DNA of 64,000 bases, taken from the NCBI RefSeq assembly GCF_011059185.1, contig NZ_JAALFE010000002.1, positions 1 to 64,000 on the forward strand, written 5' to 3'. Positions 55,068-64,000 of the stretch are shown one piece after another. Source of the DNA: Paragemmobacter kunshanensis. Its GTDB lineage: Bacteria > Pseudomonadota > Alphaproteobacteria > Rhodobacterales > Rhodobacteraceae. Both the position numbers and the translations under genes were made by a program. Below the pieces are notes generated by a model. The model saw nothing but the letters and a program-made list of their open reading frames with translations, searched no databases and was not told where the DNA came from. The first letter of the stretch is position 1; every line of letters starts with the position of its first letter.

Positions 55068-57014
55068 TCAGCGCATGTCGGGCGGCAGGGCGGCGGCGGC
55101 CATTTCCTGCACGATCGCGTCAAGCGACATGGTCTCGGTCCGCGTCTCGCCCAGGCGGCGGACGGAAACCGTGCGTTCTTCCACCTCCTTCATCCCGATG
55201 GCAAGGATGACCGGCACCTTGCCCACGGAATGTTCGCGCACCTTGTAGTTGATCTTTTCGTTGCGCATGTCCGCCTCGGCCCGCACCCCGGCAAGGGTCA
55301 GCGCCGTCACCACCTCTTCGACGAAGGGATCGGCATCCGACACGATGGAGGCGACGACCACCTGCCGCGGGGCGAGCCAGAAGGGCAGTTTCCCGGCGTG
55401 GTTTTCGATCAGGATGCCGATGAAGCGTTCGAAGGAGCCAAGGCAGGCGCGGTGCAGCATGAATGGGCGGTGCTTGGCCCCATCCTCGCCGATATAGCTG
55501 GCATCCAGACGCTCCGGCAGGTTCGGGTCGAGTTGCAGGGTGCCGCATTGCCAGTCGCGGCCGATGGCGTCGGTCAGCACGAATTCCAGCTTCGGCGCAT
55601 AGAAGGCGCCTTCGCCGGGGAAGAGTTCATAGGGGTATCCGGCGGCCATGCAGGCATTGGCGAGTGCCGCTTCCATCTTGTCCCAGATCTCGTCAGACCC
55701 CACGCGCTTTTCCGGGCGGGTGGACAGCTTCACGCGCCATTTGTCGAAGCCGAGGTCGGAATAGATCTTCGCCAGAAATTCGATGAATTTCTTCGATTCC
55801 GCTTCCACCTGATCCAGCGTGCAGAAGATATGCGCGTCATCCTGCGTGAAGCCGCGCACCCGCATGATCCCATGCAGCGCGCCGGACGGTTCATAGCGCG
55901 CGCAGGAGCCGAATTCGGCCATGCGGATCGGCAGGTCGCGATAGGATTTCAGGCCCACGTTGAAGATCTGCACATGGCAGGGGCAGTTCATGGGTTTCAG
56001 CGCATTGACGACCTTTTCGCGCGCGCCTTCTTCGTCCACTTCCACGATGAACATGTTCTCGCGGTAGTTTTCCCAATGGCCCGAGGCTTCCCACAGCTTG
56101 CGGTTCACCACCTGCGGCGTGTTCACCTCCACATAGCCATCGCGGCGCTGCTGGCGGCGCATGTAATCCTGCAGCGTGGTGTAGATGGTCCAGCCGTTCG
56201 GGTGCCAGAAGACCTGACCGGGCGCCTCTTCCTGCATGTGGAAGAGGCCCATCTCGCGGCCCAGCTTGCGGTGGTCGCGTTTGGCTGCTTCCTCCAGCAT
56301 GGTCATATGGGCCTTCAGATCGTCGCGGTTCTTGAAGGCCACGCCATAGATGCGCTGCAGCATGGGGCGCGTGCTGTCGCCCAGCCAATAGGCCCCCGCC
56401 ACATGCGTCAGCTTGAAGGCATCCGCCGGAACCTGCCCCGTATGCTGGAAATGCGGGCCACGGCAGAGGTCCTGCCAGTCGCCATGCCAATACATCCGCA
56501 GGTCCTGATCCTCGGGGATCTTGTGGACCAGTTCCACCTTGTAGGGCTCGCCCCGGCTTTCGTAATAGGCCAGCGCGTCGGCGCGGGCCCAGATTTCCGT
56601 CCGCACGGGATCGCGGGCGTTGATGATCTGCTTCATCTTGGCCTCGATCTGGCCAAGGTCATCGGGCGTGAAGGGCTCCGCCCGGTCGAAATCGTAGAAC
56701 CAGCCGTAATCGCGGACGGGGCCGATGGTCACCTTCACATCGGGCCAGATCTCCTGCACCGCGCGGGCCATGATGTGGGCGAGGTCGTGCCGGATCAGTT
56801 CCAGCGCGGGCCCGTCATCCTTCATCGTGTTGATGGAGATGCGGGCGTCACCATGGATCGGCCATTGCAGATCCCAGTGCTGGCCATCGACCATGGCCGA
56901 GATCGCGGCCTTGGCCAGCGACGGCGCTATGGCCTGTGCCACCTGCGCAGGCGTCACGCCCGCGTCGAACACGCGGATATTGCCATCGGGGAATGTCAGG
57001 GAAATCTGGGCCAT
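55068..57014 (-). CDS. thrS: Threonyl-tRNA synthetase
   Basis: A 648-residue class II synthetase. N-terminal TGS domain ([21 protein letters not shown]), editing domain with [11 protein letters not shown]-type His motif, catalytic core with [11 protein letters not shown] (zinc Cys), [30 protein letters not shown], and a C-terminal anticodon-binding domain ([21 protein letters not shown]). Full length. The start [11 protein letters not shown] is typical. Confidence 0.98.
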   Translation of the reverse strand: MAQISLTFPDGNIRVFDAGVTPAQVAQAIAPSLAKAAISAMVDGQHWDLQWPIHGDARISINTMKDDGPALELIRHDLAHIMARAVQEIWPDVKVTIGPVRDYGWFYDFDRAEPFTPDDLGQIEAKMKQIINARDPVRTEIWARADALAYYESRGEPYKVELVHKIPEDQDLRMYWHGDWQDLCRGPHFQHTGQVPADAFKLTHVAGAYWLGDSTRPMLQRIYGVAFKNRDDLKAHMTMLEEAAKRDHRKLGREMGLFHMQEEAPGQVFWHPNGWTIYTTLQDYMRRQQRRDGYVEVNTPQVVNRKLWEASGHWENYRENMFIVEVDEEGAREKVVNALKPMNCPCHVQIFNVGLKSYRDLPIRMAEFGSCARYEPSGALHGIMRVRGFTQDDAHIFCTLDQVEAESKKFIEFLAKIYSDLGFDKWRVKLSTRPEKRVGSDEIWDKMEAALANACMAAGYPYELFPGEGAFYAPKLEFVLTDAIGRDWQCGTLQLDPNLPERLDASYIGEDGAKHRPFMLHRACLGSFERFIGILIENHAGKLPFWLAPRQVVVASIVSDADPFVEEVVTALTLAGVRAEADMRNEKINYKVREHSVGKVPVILAIGMKEVEERTVSVRRLGETRTETMSLDAIVQEMAAAALPPDMR

Positions 57015-57172
57015 GTCTCGGCTCCCTCGTCGGTTTGGCGCCCACGGAACGCCCGGTTGCGGGTTATGTGCCGCTTTCCTGCGCGGGGGCGGGGGGAATG
57101 TCAACGCCTGCCGCGCGGCTGTGGCATCCGGGCGCGGGCTTCGCTATGCCTTCTGCAAAGAAGGAGGCCGGG

Positions 57173-57913
57173 ATGAGCGCATTTCTGACCACGCCACAGG
57201 GCCGCCGCATCGCCTATGTGCAGACTGCGGGGCAGGGCCCCGGGGTGGTGTTTCTGGGCGGGTTCATGTCTGACATGACGGGAACCAAGGCGATCCATTT
57301 GCAGGATTGGGCCGAACGGCGGGGCCGTGCCTTCCTGCGGCTGGATTATTCCGGCCATGGGCAATCTTCCGGCGCTTTCGAGGACGGCTGCATCGGCGAC
57401 TGGGTCGAGGATGCGATGGCCGTGATCGAGGCGCGGACCGAAGGGCCGCAGGTTCTTGTCGGCTCATCCATGGGGGGCTGGATCGCCCTGCAGATCGCCC
57501 GCGCCTGGCCTGCCCGGGTGAAAGGGCTGGTCGGCATCGCCGCCGCGCCGGATTTCACCGAAGACAGCATGTGGGCGGGGTTCTCTGCCGCGCAGCGGCA
57601 GGCCCTCATGGAACAGGGCCGGATCGTGATCCCTTCGGACTATTCCGAAGGCGGCTACCCGATCACCCGCCGCCTGATCGAAGAGGGCCGCCAGCGCCTT
57701 GTCCTGCGCGCGCCCCTGCCGCTGCCCTTTCCGGTGCGCCTGCTTCAGGGCACGGCGGATACCGACGTGCCGCCCGCCGTGGCGTTGCGCCTGATGGACC
57801 ATGCCGATTGCGCCGATCTGCGCCTGACGCTGGTCAAGGGGGCCGATCACCGCTTTTCAACGCCCGCCTGCCTTGCCATGATCGCCGCAGCGGTGGAAGA
57901 GGTGAGTGTCTGA
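57173..57913 (+). CDS. Alpha/beta hydrolase (ABHD10/acyl-thioesterase-like)
   Basis: A 246-residue hydrolase with oxyanion VVFLGGFMSDMTGTKA, DYSGHGQSSG, nucleophile elbow VGSSMGGW, acid GTADTDVPP and His in KGADHRFS. The DYSGHG and SSMGGW patterns resemble ABHD10-type thioesterases. AAGGAGG precedes the start. It is first of three overlapping hydrolase genes next to the PHA locus. Confidence 0.8.
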   Translation: MSAFLTTPQGRRIAYVQTAGQGPGVVFLGGFMSDMTGTKAIHLQDWAERRGRAFLRLDYSGHGQSSGAFEDGCIGDWVEDAMAVIEARTEGPQVLVGSSMGGWIALQIARAWPARVKGLVGIAAAPDFTEDSMWAGFSAAQRQALMEQGRIVIPSDYSEGGYPITRRLIEEGRQRLVLRAPLPLPFPVRLLQGTADTDVPPAVALRLMDHADCADLRLTLVKGADHRFSTPACLAMIAAAVEEVSV

Positions 57914-58893
57914 TGCGTGCATTCGGAAAAGGGCTGGGTCGGCTGCTGGCGGCCCTGCTCGTCCTGGGGCTCGGGCTCTGGTTCGGGGTGCCGCGCACGG
58001 GAATTGACCGCAGCATCGACTTTTCCGAAGCGAACATTCCCGCCGATGTCGAAGCCTGGATCACCGGGAAGGAACAGCAGTTTTCCGACATCCGCCCCGG
58101 CGATGGCAAGCGGATCCTCTGGGCCGGGGAAAAGGGGCGAAAGACGCCGCTTTCCATCGTCTATGTCCATGGCTTTTCCGGCAGCCCCGCCGAAGTCCGC
58201 CCCGTCCCGGACGAGGTGGCGCGGGCGCTTGGCGCGAACCTCTTCTTCACCCGCCTTGCCGGGCATGGCCGTGATGGCGCCGCCATGGCCGAGGCCAGCG
58301 CCGAGGACTGGCTTTTCGACATGGCCGAGGCGATGGCCATCGGGCGCCGTCTGGGGGACCGGGTCATCGTCATCGGCACCTCGACCGGGGGCACGCTTGC
58401 CGCATTGGCGGCGGGCGATCCGCAACTGAACGAAGGGCTGGCGGGAACGGTGCTGGTCTCGCCCAATTTCGGCCTGCATGCGCCCGCGCAGTGGCTGCTC
58501 GATGCGCCCTTCATCGAAAGCTGGGGGGACATGGTCGCGGGCGAGACGCGCGCCTTCACCCCGCTGAACGCCGATCACGCCCGCCACTGGACGACGGAAT
58601 ATCCGACCGCAGCACTCTATCCCATGGCGCGGCTGATCCGGGCCGCCCGCGCGGCCGATCACGGGCAGGCCCGAACGCCTGCATTGTTCCTTTACGCCCC
58701 CGCCGATCACGTGATCGACCCGGCCCGCATTCCCCCCGTCATCGCCGCCTGGGGCGGCCCCACCCAGGTGGAAAGGCGCGAGATGCAGGGCGATGACGAT
58801 CCCTATGCCCATGTCATCGCGGGCGACATCCTGTCGCCCGGCCAGACGGAAGAGACCATCCGTATCATCACCGATTGGGCGCGCGGGCTGTGA
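57913..58893 (+). CDS. Membrane-anchored alpha/beta hydrolase (lipase/esterase-like)
   Basis: A 326-residue protein. An N-terminal hydrophobic segment (LLAALLVLGLGLWFG) anchors or exports it. The hydrolase core has YVHGFSGSPAEVRP, RLAGHGRDG, nucleophile elbow IGTSTGGTLAAL, acid in YAPADHVIDP and His in DPYAHVIAGD. TGATG joins it to the upstream gene. The substrate is unknown; lipid or polyester esters are possible. Confidence 0.8.
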   Translation: MRAFGKGLGRLLAALLVLGLGLWFGVPRTGIDRSIDFSEANIPADVEAWITGKEQQFSDIRPGDGKRILWAGEKGRKTPLSIVYVHGFSGSPAEVRPVPDEVARALGANLFFTRLAGHGRDGAAMAEASAEDWLFDMAEAMAIGRRLGDRVIVIGTSTGGTLAALAAGDPQLNEGLAGTVLVSPNFGLHAPAQWLLDAPFIESWGDMVAGETRAFTPLNADHARHWTTEYPTAALYPMARLIRAARAADHGQARTPALFLYAPADHVIDPARIPPVIAAWGGPTQVERREMQGDDDPYAHVIAGDILSPGQTEETIRIITDWARGL

Positions 58894-59621
58894 ACGAACC
58901 CCTGCTCCTGATCCCCGGGCTTCTCTGCGACGCGCGCATCTTCCTGCCGCAGATCGTGCATCTGGGCGCGCGGCAGCCGCTGCATATCGCCCTGCCCGCC
59001 AAGGGGGAAACGGTCGAACAGATGTCCGAGGCGATCCTCGCCTCGGCCCCGCCCCGCTTTGCCCTGATCGGCCACGGCCTTGGCGGTGATGTGGCGCTGG
59101 ATATCCTGCGCCGCGACAATGGCCGGGTCAGCCGGGCCGTCCTGATCGCGACCGATCCGCTGGCCGAACCCCCGGCCACCGCCGCCGCGCGCGAGGCGCG
59201 CCTTGTCGCGGCAAAGGCCGGGCGGCTGAAAGAGGTGGTCCGCCAGGAATTCCCCGAAAGCGCCTTCGCCCCCAGCGAATGGCGGGCCGAAATCATGGAT
59301 CTTTTGCAGGACATGGCCCTGTCCTTGGGCGAAGGCGTCTTCCTGCGCCAGACGCGCGCCCTGCAGCGCCGCCCGGATCAGCAAAAGACGCTGCGCCGGG
59401 CCAATCTGCCGCTCCTTTTCATCGCCGGGGCGCAGGACAGCATCGTTCCGCTGCGGCGGCAGGACTTTGCCGCGCAGCTTGCCCCGCATGGCAAGTTGCA
59501 TGTCGTCGAAGGGGCGGGCCACCTGCCCATGCTGGAACAGCCCGAAGCCGTCAGCGCCGCGATCGCGGCCTTTCTGGACGGCCCGATGATGCTGCGCCCT
59601 ACTGCGAGGAAGCCAGGCTGA
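58890..59621 (+). CDS. Alpha/beta hydrolase
   Basis: A 243-residue hydrolase with LLLIPGLLCDARIFLPQ, nucleophile elbow IGHGLGGD (Gly-x-Gly-x-Gly, so the usual Ser is replaced by Gly), acid GAQDSIVP and His in GAGHLPMLE. The elbow residue at the Ser position reads G in GHGLGG, which would remove normal Ser catalysis. GTG start overlaps the previous stop. Its 3' end overlaps the convergent phaZ end by 23 bases. Confidence 0.75.
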   Translation: MNEPLLLIPGLLCDARIFLPQIVHLGARQPLHIALPAKGETVEQMSEAILASAPPRFALIGHGLGGDVALDILRRDNGRVSRAVLIATDPLAEPPATAAAREARLVAAKAGRLKEVVRQEFPESAFAPSEWRAEIMDLLQDMALSLGEGVFLRQTRALQRRPDQQKTLRRANLPLLFIAGAQDSIVPLRRQDFAAQLAPHGKLHVVEGAGHLPMLEQPEAVSAAIAAFLDGPMMLRPTARKPG

Positions 59622-60876
59622 TCTTGGCCTTCTTCGGCTTGGGGGCGGCGGCATTCGCGTCGATGAAGTTCAGAACAAGGGGGCGGATGTTCAGACGCCA
59701 GCTTTTCCCCGCGAAGATGCCGTAATGGCCCGCGCCCGGTTCCAGATGGCTGGCCTTCTTGTCGTCCGGCAGACCGGTCAGCAGCTTCAGCGCGGCCACG
59801 CATTGGCCCGGGGCGCTGATATCGTCATTCGCGCCTTCGACCGTCTTCACCGCGATCTGGCTGATCGCGCCGATATCCACCTTCTTGCCGTTCACGCGGA
59901 ATTCGTTCCGCGCGATCTCGCGGTTCTTGAAGATGCGTTCGACGGTGGAAAGGTAGAATTCCGCCGTCATGTCCATCACGGCCAGATATTCGTCATAAAA
60001 GCGGTTATGGGCATCGTGATCCGACGCCTCGCCGCGCGCCACGCGCATGATCTGTTCGGCAAAGGCCTTGGAATGGCGTTCTGCATTCATCGACATGAAG
60101 CTTTGCAGTTGCAAAAGCCCCGGATAGACCAGCCGCCCCGCACCCTTGTACTTGAACCCCACGCGCTGGATTGCGGTCTGTTCCAGCTGGCCCATGGTCA
60201 CCCGGCGGCCGAAATCCGTCACCTCGGTCGCGGCGGCATCCGGGTCGATCGGCCCGCCGATCAGCGTCAGGCTGCGGGGCTGTGCATCGGGATCCTCGGC
60301 CGCCAGATAGGCGGCGGCGGCGAGTGTCAGCGGCGCGGGCTGGCAGATGGCGATCACATTCACATCCGAACCCAGCGCGCGCATGAATTCGACCAGGTAA
60401 AGCGTGTAATCCTCGACGTCGAACTTGCCCGCCGAAACGGGAATGTCGCGCGCATTGTGCCAGTCGGTGACATAGACATCCGCATCCGGCAGCAGCGAGG
60501 CGACGGTCGAACGCAGCAGCGTCGCGTAATGGCCCGACATCGGCGCCACCAGCAGGATCTTGCGCGCCATCGGGGCGCGGCGGCGCACGAAGAACTGCAC
60601 CAGATTGCCGAAGGGCTTTTCCACAACGGTCTTCACATCGACCAGATGGTCGGTGCCATCCGGCCCCACGATGGACCGGATGCCCCAGTCGGGCTTTGCC
60701 ACCATGCGCCCGAAGGTCCGCTCCGTCACCTCGCCCCAGGCGGCCATCAGGGGCAGCACCGGGTTCATCGACAAGGCGAAGGCCGGATAAGAGGCCATCG
60801 CCCGCGCCGTCGCACCCAGCCACTCATTCGTGTTGCGGGCGGTCTCCATCAGGTCGTAGGTGTACATGTACCGCAA
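59599..60876 (-). CDS. phaZ: Intracellular polyhydroxyalkanoate depolymerase
   Basis: A 425-residue PhaZ that mobilises stored polyhydroxybutyrate. VAPMSGHYATLLRSTV, VYVTDWHNARDIP, and the catalytic Cys in IAICQPAPLTLAA identify the intracellular PhaZ1 family; the His lies in EPGAGHYGIFAGKSWR. A TTG start at 60876 is chosen because AAGGAG lies six to seven bases upstream; an ATG three codons later has poorer spacing. It is divergent from phaC. Confidence 0.93.
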   Translation of the reverse strand: MRYMYTYDLMETARNTNEWLGATARAMASYPAFALSMNPVLPLMAAWGEVTERTFGRMVAKPDWGIRSIVGPDGTDHLVDVKTVVEKPFGNLVQFFVRRRAPMARKILLVAPMSGHYATLLRSTVASLLPDADVYVTDWHNARDIPVSAGKFDVEDYTLYLVEFMRALGSDVNVIAICQPAPLTLAAAAYLAAEDPDAQPRSLTLIGGPIDPDAAATEVTDFGRRVTMGQLEQTAIQRVGFKYKGAGRLVYPGLLQLQSFMSMNAERHSKAFAEQIMRVARGEASDHDAHNRFYDEYLAVMDMTAEFYLSTVERIFKNREIARNEFRVNGKKVDIGAISQIAVKTVEGANDDISAPGQCVAALKLLTGLPDDKKASHLEPGAGHYGIFAGKSWRLNIRPLVLNFIDANAAAPKPKKAKISLASSQ

Positions 60877-60981
60877 GTGCGTCTCCTTGTCCGGGTGGGC
60901 CAATACCGGCATTCACAGCTTTCCCCCCCGGACCGGCGGCGATATGCTGCATAGCGGCGAGGATAGGGGGGAAATATTCGC

Positions 60982-62778
60982 ATGACAACGGAAGAGAACG
61001 ACGCAGGCGAACGGCTCGTTAGGCTTAACGAGAATCTCGCCAAGGTCGAGGAGTTGTCACAGCGCCTCGTGGCCGCGCTGGCCAGGCGCAAGCAGGTGGA
61101 CAATTCCCTGCATGGCCCGGCCCCCGATGTCTACATGAAGGCCGCCGCCGCCTATCTGGCCGAGATGATGCAGAATCCGGCCAAGATACTGGAACACCAG
61201 ATCAATTACTGGGGCAAAAGCCTGAAGCACTATGTCGAGGCGCAGCAGGTTCTGGCGAAGGGCGAATTGAAGGCCCCACCCGATGCCACCCCGCAGGACC
61301 GGCGCTTTGCCAATCCCCTCTGGCAGACCCATCCCTTCTTCAACTACCTCAAGCAGCAATATCTGATGAACGCCGAGGCCGTCACCGAAGCGGTGGGCGA
61401 CATGGAATCGCTGGATCCGGCCGACAAGCGCCGCGTGGAATATTTCACCCGGCAGATCGTCGACATGTTCTCGCCGACCAATTTCCTGGGCACGAATCCC
61501 GATGCGCTGGAGCGCGCGGTGGAAACCGATGGCGAAAGCCTGGTGAAGGGTCTTGAAAACCTCGTCCATGACATCGAGTCGAATTCGGGCGATCTGGTGG
61601 TGACCCTTGCCAACCGCGAGGCGTTCAAGGTGGGCGAGAACCTTGCCACCTCGCCCGGCGCGGTGGTCTATCGCAACCGCATGTTCGAACTGATCCAGTA
61701 CACGCCCACCACGGAAAAGGTCTATCAGACGCCGCTGCTGATCTTTCCGCCCTGGATCAACAAGTTCTACATCCTTGACATGAAACCCGCCAACAGCCTG
61801 ATCAAATGGGTTGTCGAACAGGGCTTCACGGTCTTTGTCGTCAGCTGGGTCAACCCCGATCACAGCTATCGCGACATCGGCATGGATGACTATATCCGCG
61901 ACGGCTATCTGCGCGCCATGGCCGAGGTGCGGCGCATCACCGGCGAAAAGCAGATCAACTGCGTGGGCTATTGCATCGCGGGAACCACGCTTTCGCTGAC
62001 GCTTGCGCATCTGCAGAAGGCGGGGGATCAATCCGTCCGCTCGGCCACACTGTTCACGACGCTGACCGATTTCTCCGATCCCGGCGAGGTTGGGGTCTTC
62101 CTGAACGACGATTTCGTCGATGGCATCGAACGCCAGTCCGAACAGGACGGGATCCTGTCGCGCTTCTTCATGTCGCGCACCTTCAGCTTCCTGCGGTCGA
62201 ACGACCTGATCTATCAGCCCGCCATCAAGAGCTACATGATGGGCGAGGCCCCGCCCGCCTTCGACCTGCTCTATTGGAATGGCGATGGCACGAACCTGCC
62301 CGCGAAGATGGCGGTCGAATACCTGCGTGGCCTGTGCCAGAGCGACCGCTTCGCAACCACGGGCTTTCCCGTCTTCGGCCATCCGGTCACGCTGGCCGAT
62401 GTCCAGCTGCCGCTTTGCGCCATCGCCTGCGAGACCGATCACATCGCGCATTGGCGGGGCAGCTTCAACGGCGTGAAACAGATGGGATCGAAGGACAAGA
62501 CCTTCATCCTGTCGGAAAGCGGCCATATCGCGGGCATCATCAACCCGCCCTCCAAGGGGAAATACGGCCATTACACCAGCGACGCGCCGCTGGAAGGCGC
62601 CCCCGAAGACTGGAAAGCCAATGCCACCTATCATCAGGGCAGCTGGTGGCCGCGCTGGGGCGAATGGCTGGCGGGCCGGTCCGGCAAGAAGATCAAGGCG
62701 CGGATCCCCGGCGATTCGGGGGCAGAGATCCTGGCCCCGGCACCGGGCACCTATGTGGTCGCCACGCCAAGTGGCTGA
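60982..62778 (+). CDS. phaC: Class I polyhydroxyalkanoate synthase
   Basis: A 598-residue synthase that polymerises 3-hydroxybutyryl-CoA at granule surfaces. The lipase-like box is GYCIAG with catalytic Cys331; the N-terminal PhaC_N region contains TPTTEKVYQTPLLIFPPWINKFYILDM; the acid is near CETDHIAHWRGSFNG and the His in SESGHIAGIINPP. Full length for class I. The PhaR-controlled phasin gene follows. Confidence 0.96.
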   Translation: MTTEENDAGERLVRLNENLAKVEELSQRLVAALARRKQVDNSLHGPAPDVYMKAAAAYLAEMMQNPAKILEHQINYWGKSLKHYVEAQQVLAKGELKAPPDATPQDRRFANPLWQTHPFFNYLKQQYLMNAEAVTEAVGDMESLDPADKRRVEYFTRQIVDMFSPTNFLGTNPDALERAVETDGESLVKGLENLVHDIESNSGDLVVTLANREAFKVGENLATSPGAVVYRNRMFELIQYTPTTEKVYQTPLLIFPPWINKFYILDMKPANSLIKWVVEQGFTVFVVSWVNPDHSYRDIGMDDYIRDGYLRAMAEVRRITGEKQINCVGYCIAGTTLSLTLAHLQKAGDQSVRSATLFTTLTDFSDPGEVGVFLNDDFVDGIERQSEQDGILSRFFMSRTFSFLRSNDLIYQPAIKSYMMGEAPPAFDLLYWNGDGTNLPAKMAVEYLRGLCQSDRFATTGFPVFGHPVTLADVQLPLCAIACETDHIAHWRGSFNGVKQMGSKDKTFILSESGHIAGIINPPSKGKYGHYTSDAPLEGAPEDWKANATYHQGSWWPRWGEWLAGRSGKKIKARIPGDSGAEILAPAPGTYVVATPSG

Positions 62779-62825
62779 TCCCGCGCGCAATTCCCGGTTG
62801 CGCGCGCCATTCCGCCATCGCAATG

Positions 62826-62873
62826 CTGCATTGCAGAAAAATACTTGAAATGCTGCGGTGCAGCATGTATATC
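62826..62873 (+). promoter_or_regulatory. phaP promoter with PhaR operators
   Basis: A sigma-70-like promoter is visible: TTGAAA at 62845-62850, a 17-base spacer and TATATC at 62868-62873. The spacer holds the palindrome ATGCTGCGGTGCAGCAT (62850-62866), and CTGCATTGCAG lies upstream (62826-62836). CTGC-N3/4-GCAG is the site known for PhaR of Paracoccus denitrificans, so bound PhaR would block RNA polymerase until PHB titrates it away. Confidence 0.8.
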
Positions 62874-62922
62874 CTGCTCATCAGGAAACGGGCCAACACC
62901 CGGAACGCCAGGAGCAAATGAA

Positions 62923-63372
62923 ATGACCAAGACCCCCGACTTCACCAAAGTCATGCAGGACATGATGGCTTCGTTCCCGGTCGACTCGTCGGCCCTCCAG
63001 AACGCCTTCAAGACTCAGGCCGCGATGGGCGAGAAGCTGTCGAAAGTGGCCCTCGAAGCCGCCGAGAAATCGACCGAGATCACCGCCAAGTGGACGAAAG
63101 ACACCATCGCCAAGCTGGGCGACGTGTCCAAGGCCAAGACCGAGCCGACCGACTACACCAAATCGGTGACGGATTTCGCTTCGGCCGCTGCCGAAATGGC
63201 CGCCGAAAACATGGCCGCCTTTGCCGAAGTGGCGAAGAAGGTCCAGATGGAAACGGTCGAGCTGATGCTGGCCGCCGGCAAGGACTTCTCGGAAGACGCG
63301 ACCGCCGCCGTCAAGAAAGCCACCGCGGAAGTGACCTCGGTCGCCAAGAAGGCCGCTGCAGCCGCGAAGTAA
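62923..63372 (+). CDS. phaP: Phasin
   Basis: A 149-residue amphipathic helical phasin (FKTQAAMGEKLSKVALEAAEKSTEITAKW, AAAEMAAENMAAFAEVAKKVQMETVELMLAAGKD) coating PHB granules. The Ala/Lys-rich C terminus (ATAEVTSVAKKAAAAAK) is typical. AGGAG precedes the start. It has its own PhaR-regulated promoter and ends at a strong terminator. Confidence 0.93.
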   Translation: MTKTPDFTKVMQDMMASFPVDSSALQNAFKTQAAMGEKLSKVALEAAEKSTEITAKWTKDTIAKLGDVSKAKTEPTDYTKSVTDFASAAAEMAAENMAAFAEVAKKVQMETVELMLAAGKDFSEDATAAVKKATAEVTSVAKKAAAAAK

Positions 63373-63424
63373 TCCGCAAGGATCGCGCGCCGTTCGTACT
63401 CCTCCCTGTCGGACAGGCGCCATT

Positions 63425-63454
63425 GGGCGGGCTTCATGCCCGCCCTTTCTTTTT
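63425..63454 (+). terminator. Intrinsic terminator after phaP
   Basis: GGGCGGGC-TTCAT-GCCCGCCC followed by TTTCTTTTT, about 50 bases after the phaP stop. It is the clearest Rho-independent terminator in the window. Confidence 0.92.
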
Positions 63455-63477
63455 GAAAATCCCTGTCCTAAGCTTCT

Positions 63478-63488
63478 CTGCGATGCAG
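63478..63488 (+). promoter_or_regulatory. PhaR autoregulatory site
   Basis: CTGCGATGCAG, a CTGC-N3-GCAG site, lies 36 bases before the phaR start, consistent with the known autorepression of phaR. Confidence 0.7.
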
Positions 63489-63524
63489 CCAATGCAACTG
63501 CAAAAGACCAGGGGAGGGGGCCAG

Positions 63525-64000
63525 ATGGCCGATACCGAAAAGCCGCTGCTGATCAAGCGCTATGCCAGCCGCCGCCTCTACAATACCGAGACATCGGATT
63601 ACGTCACGCTCGAGGATATCGCAGGCTTCATCCGCGCCGGGCGCGAGGTGCAGATAGTCGATCTGAAATCCGGCGATGACCTGACGCGCCAATACCTGCT
63701 GCAGATCGTGGCCGAACATGAATCCAAGGGCGAGAATGTCCTGCCGATCAATGTGCTGACCGATCTCGTCCGCTCCTACACGACCGAGATGCAATCCGTG
63801 GTGCCGCAATTCCTCGCCGCGTCGTTCGAGATGCTGCGCGATGGACAGTCCAAGATGATGGAAAACCTGCAGGCCTTCCCCAATCCGATGGCCGCCATGC
63901 CCGGCTTCGATGCCATGCGCAAGCAGCAGGAAGTCTTCATGCAGGCCTTCATGGGCGGCCTTCCCGGATGGGGTGGCTCCGGTCCGGCCCCCAAGGAGGA
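63525..64000 (+). CDS. phaR: Polyhydroxyalkanoate synthesis repressor PhaR (3' end outside window)
   Basis: The first 158 residues of PhaR are present. The N-terminal DNA-binding domain (PLLIKRYASRRLYNTETSDYVTLEDIAGFIRAGREVQIVDLKSGDDLTRQYLLQIVAEHE) is diagnostic, followed by the PHB-accumulation regulatory domain (NVLTDLVRSYTTEMQSVVPQFLAASFEML). GGGGAGGGGG precedes the ATG. PhaR represses phaP and itself and is released by binding PHB. The gene runs off the right edge. Confidence 0.95.
   Translation, partial: MADTEKPLLIKRYASRRLYNTETSDYVTLEDIAGFIRAGREVQIVDLKSGDDLTRQYLLQIVAEHESKGENVLPINVLTDLVRSYTTEMQSVVPQFLAASFEMLRDGQSKMMENLQAFPNPMAAMPGFDAMRKQQEVFMQAFMGGLPGWGGSGPAPKE

Overview
The window is about 64 kb of GC-rich DNA that looks like the main chromosome of an alphaproteobacterium of the order Rhodobacterales (Rhodobacter/Paracoccus/Gemmobacter type). 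The reasons are the PhaR/phasin/PHA synthase locus with PhaR sites of the Paracoccus kind, heterotetrameric soxBDAG, the repeated intergenic word GGTATTTGGGCCAAGATGAA, tightly overlapping ATGA/GTGA gene junctions, and core genes (rpoD, dnaG, thrS, thyA, recJ, nrdR) together with a repABC-plasmid RepC remnant at the left edge. There is no rRNA, CRISPR array, prophage or complete IS element. One tRNA (Glu, anticodon TTC) is present.

Left part (1-17.2 kb): after the RepC remnant come a MarR-like regulator, a flavin monooxygenase/SDR pair divergent from an AraC regulator, and then an aromatic catabolic supercluster. It has paaF-paaH-paaJ-like beta-oxidation genes on the minus strand and, divergently, a fused flavin monooxygenase/old-yellow-enzyme protein of the 2-aminobenzoyl-CoA monooxygenase/reductase type. 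That gene is followed by SDR, MarR, enoyl-CoA hydratase, acyl-CoA dehydrogenase, cupin, hot-dog thioesterase and RidA genes, and by a convergent benzoate/2-aminobenzoate-CoA ligase. Together they fit the aerobic CoA-dependent (hybrid) anthranilate pathway described in Azoarcus evansii, ending at 3-oxoadipyl-CoA thiolysis.

17.2-27.0 kb: a compact minus-strand operon holds a NicX-like ring-cleaving dioxygenase, an acyl-CoA-dehydrogenase-fold flavoprotein without the usual catalytic Glu, an SRPBCC/alpha-beta hydrolase fusion, a TetR regulator, a glutamine-synthetase-like ligase, a flavin reductase and an APC permease. I infer a catabolic system for an N-heterocycle or aromatic amine. No described pathway known to me has exactly this set, and it is the best candidate for something new in the window. 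A Gfo/Idh/MocA dehydrogenase and a ThuA-like protein lie upstream.

27-43.4 kb: tRNA-Glu, recJ, glpX, hom, a small lipoprotein, a pirin, three TadE/TadG-like genes, glutamate dehydrogenase and the sarcosine oxidase operon soxBDAG (B and D separated by a palindromic repeat).

43.4-57 kb: dnaG-rpoD, a secreted protein, a YefM/YoeB toxin-antitoxin pair, nrdR-ribD, glyoxalase, thyA-folA, a REP-associated tyrosine transposase (RAYT) carrying REP palindromes inside its own gene, a HigBA pair, a DUF2177 membrane protein, an ArsC/Spx-like protein, a cold-shock protein and thrS.

57-64 kb: three overlapping alpha/beta hydrolase genes, then the polyhydroxyalkanoate locus phaZ (minus), phaC, phaP, phaR (plus; cut by the window end). 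PhaR-type operators sit in the phaP promoter and upstream of phaR.
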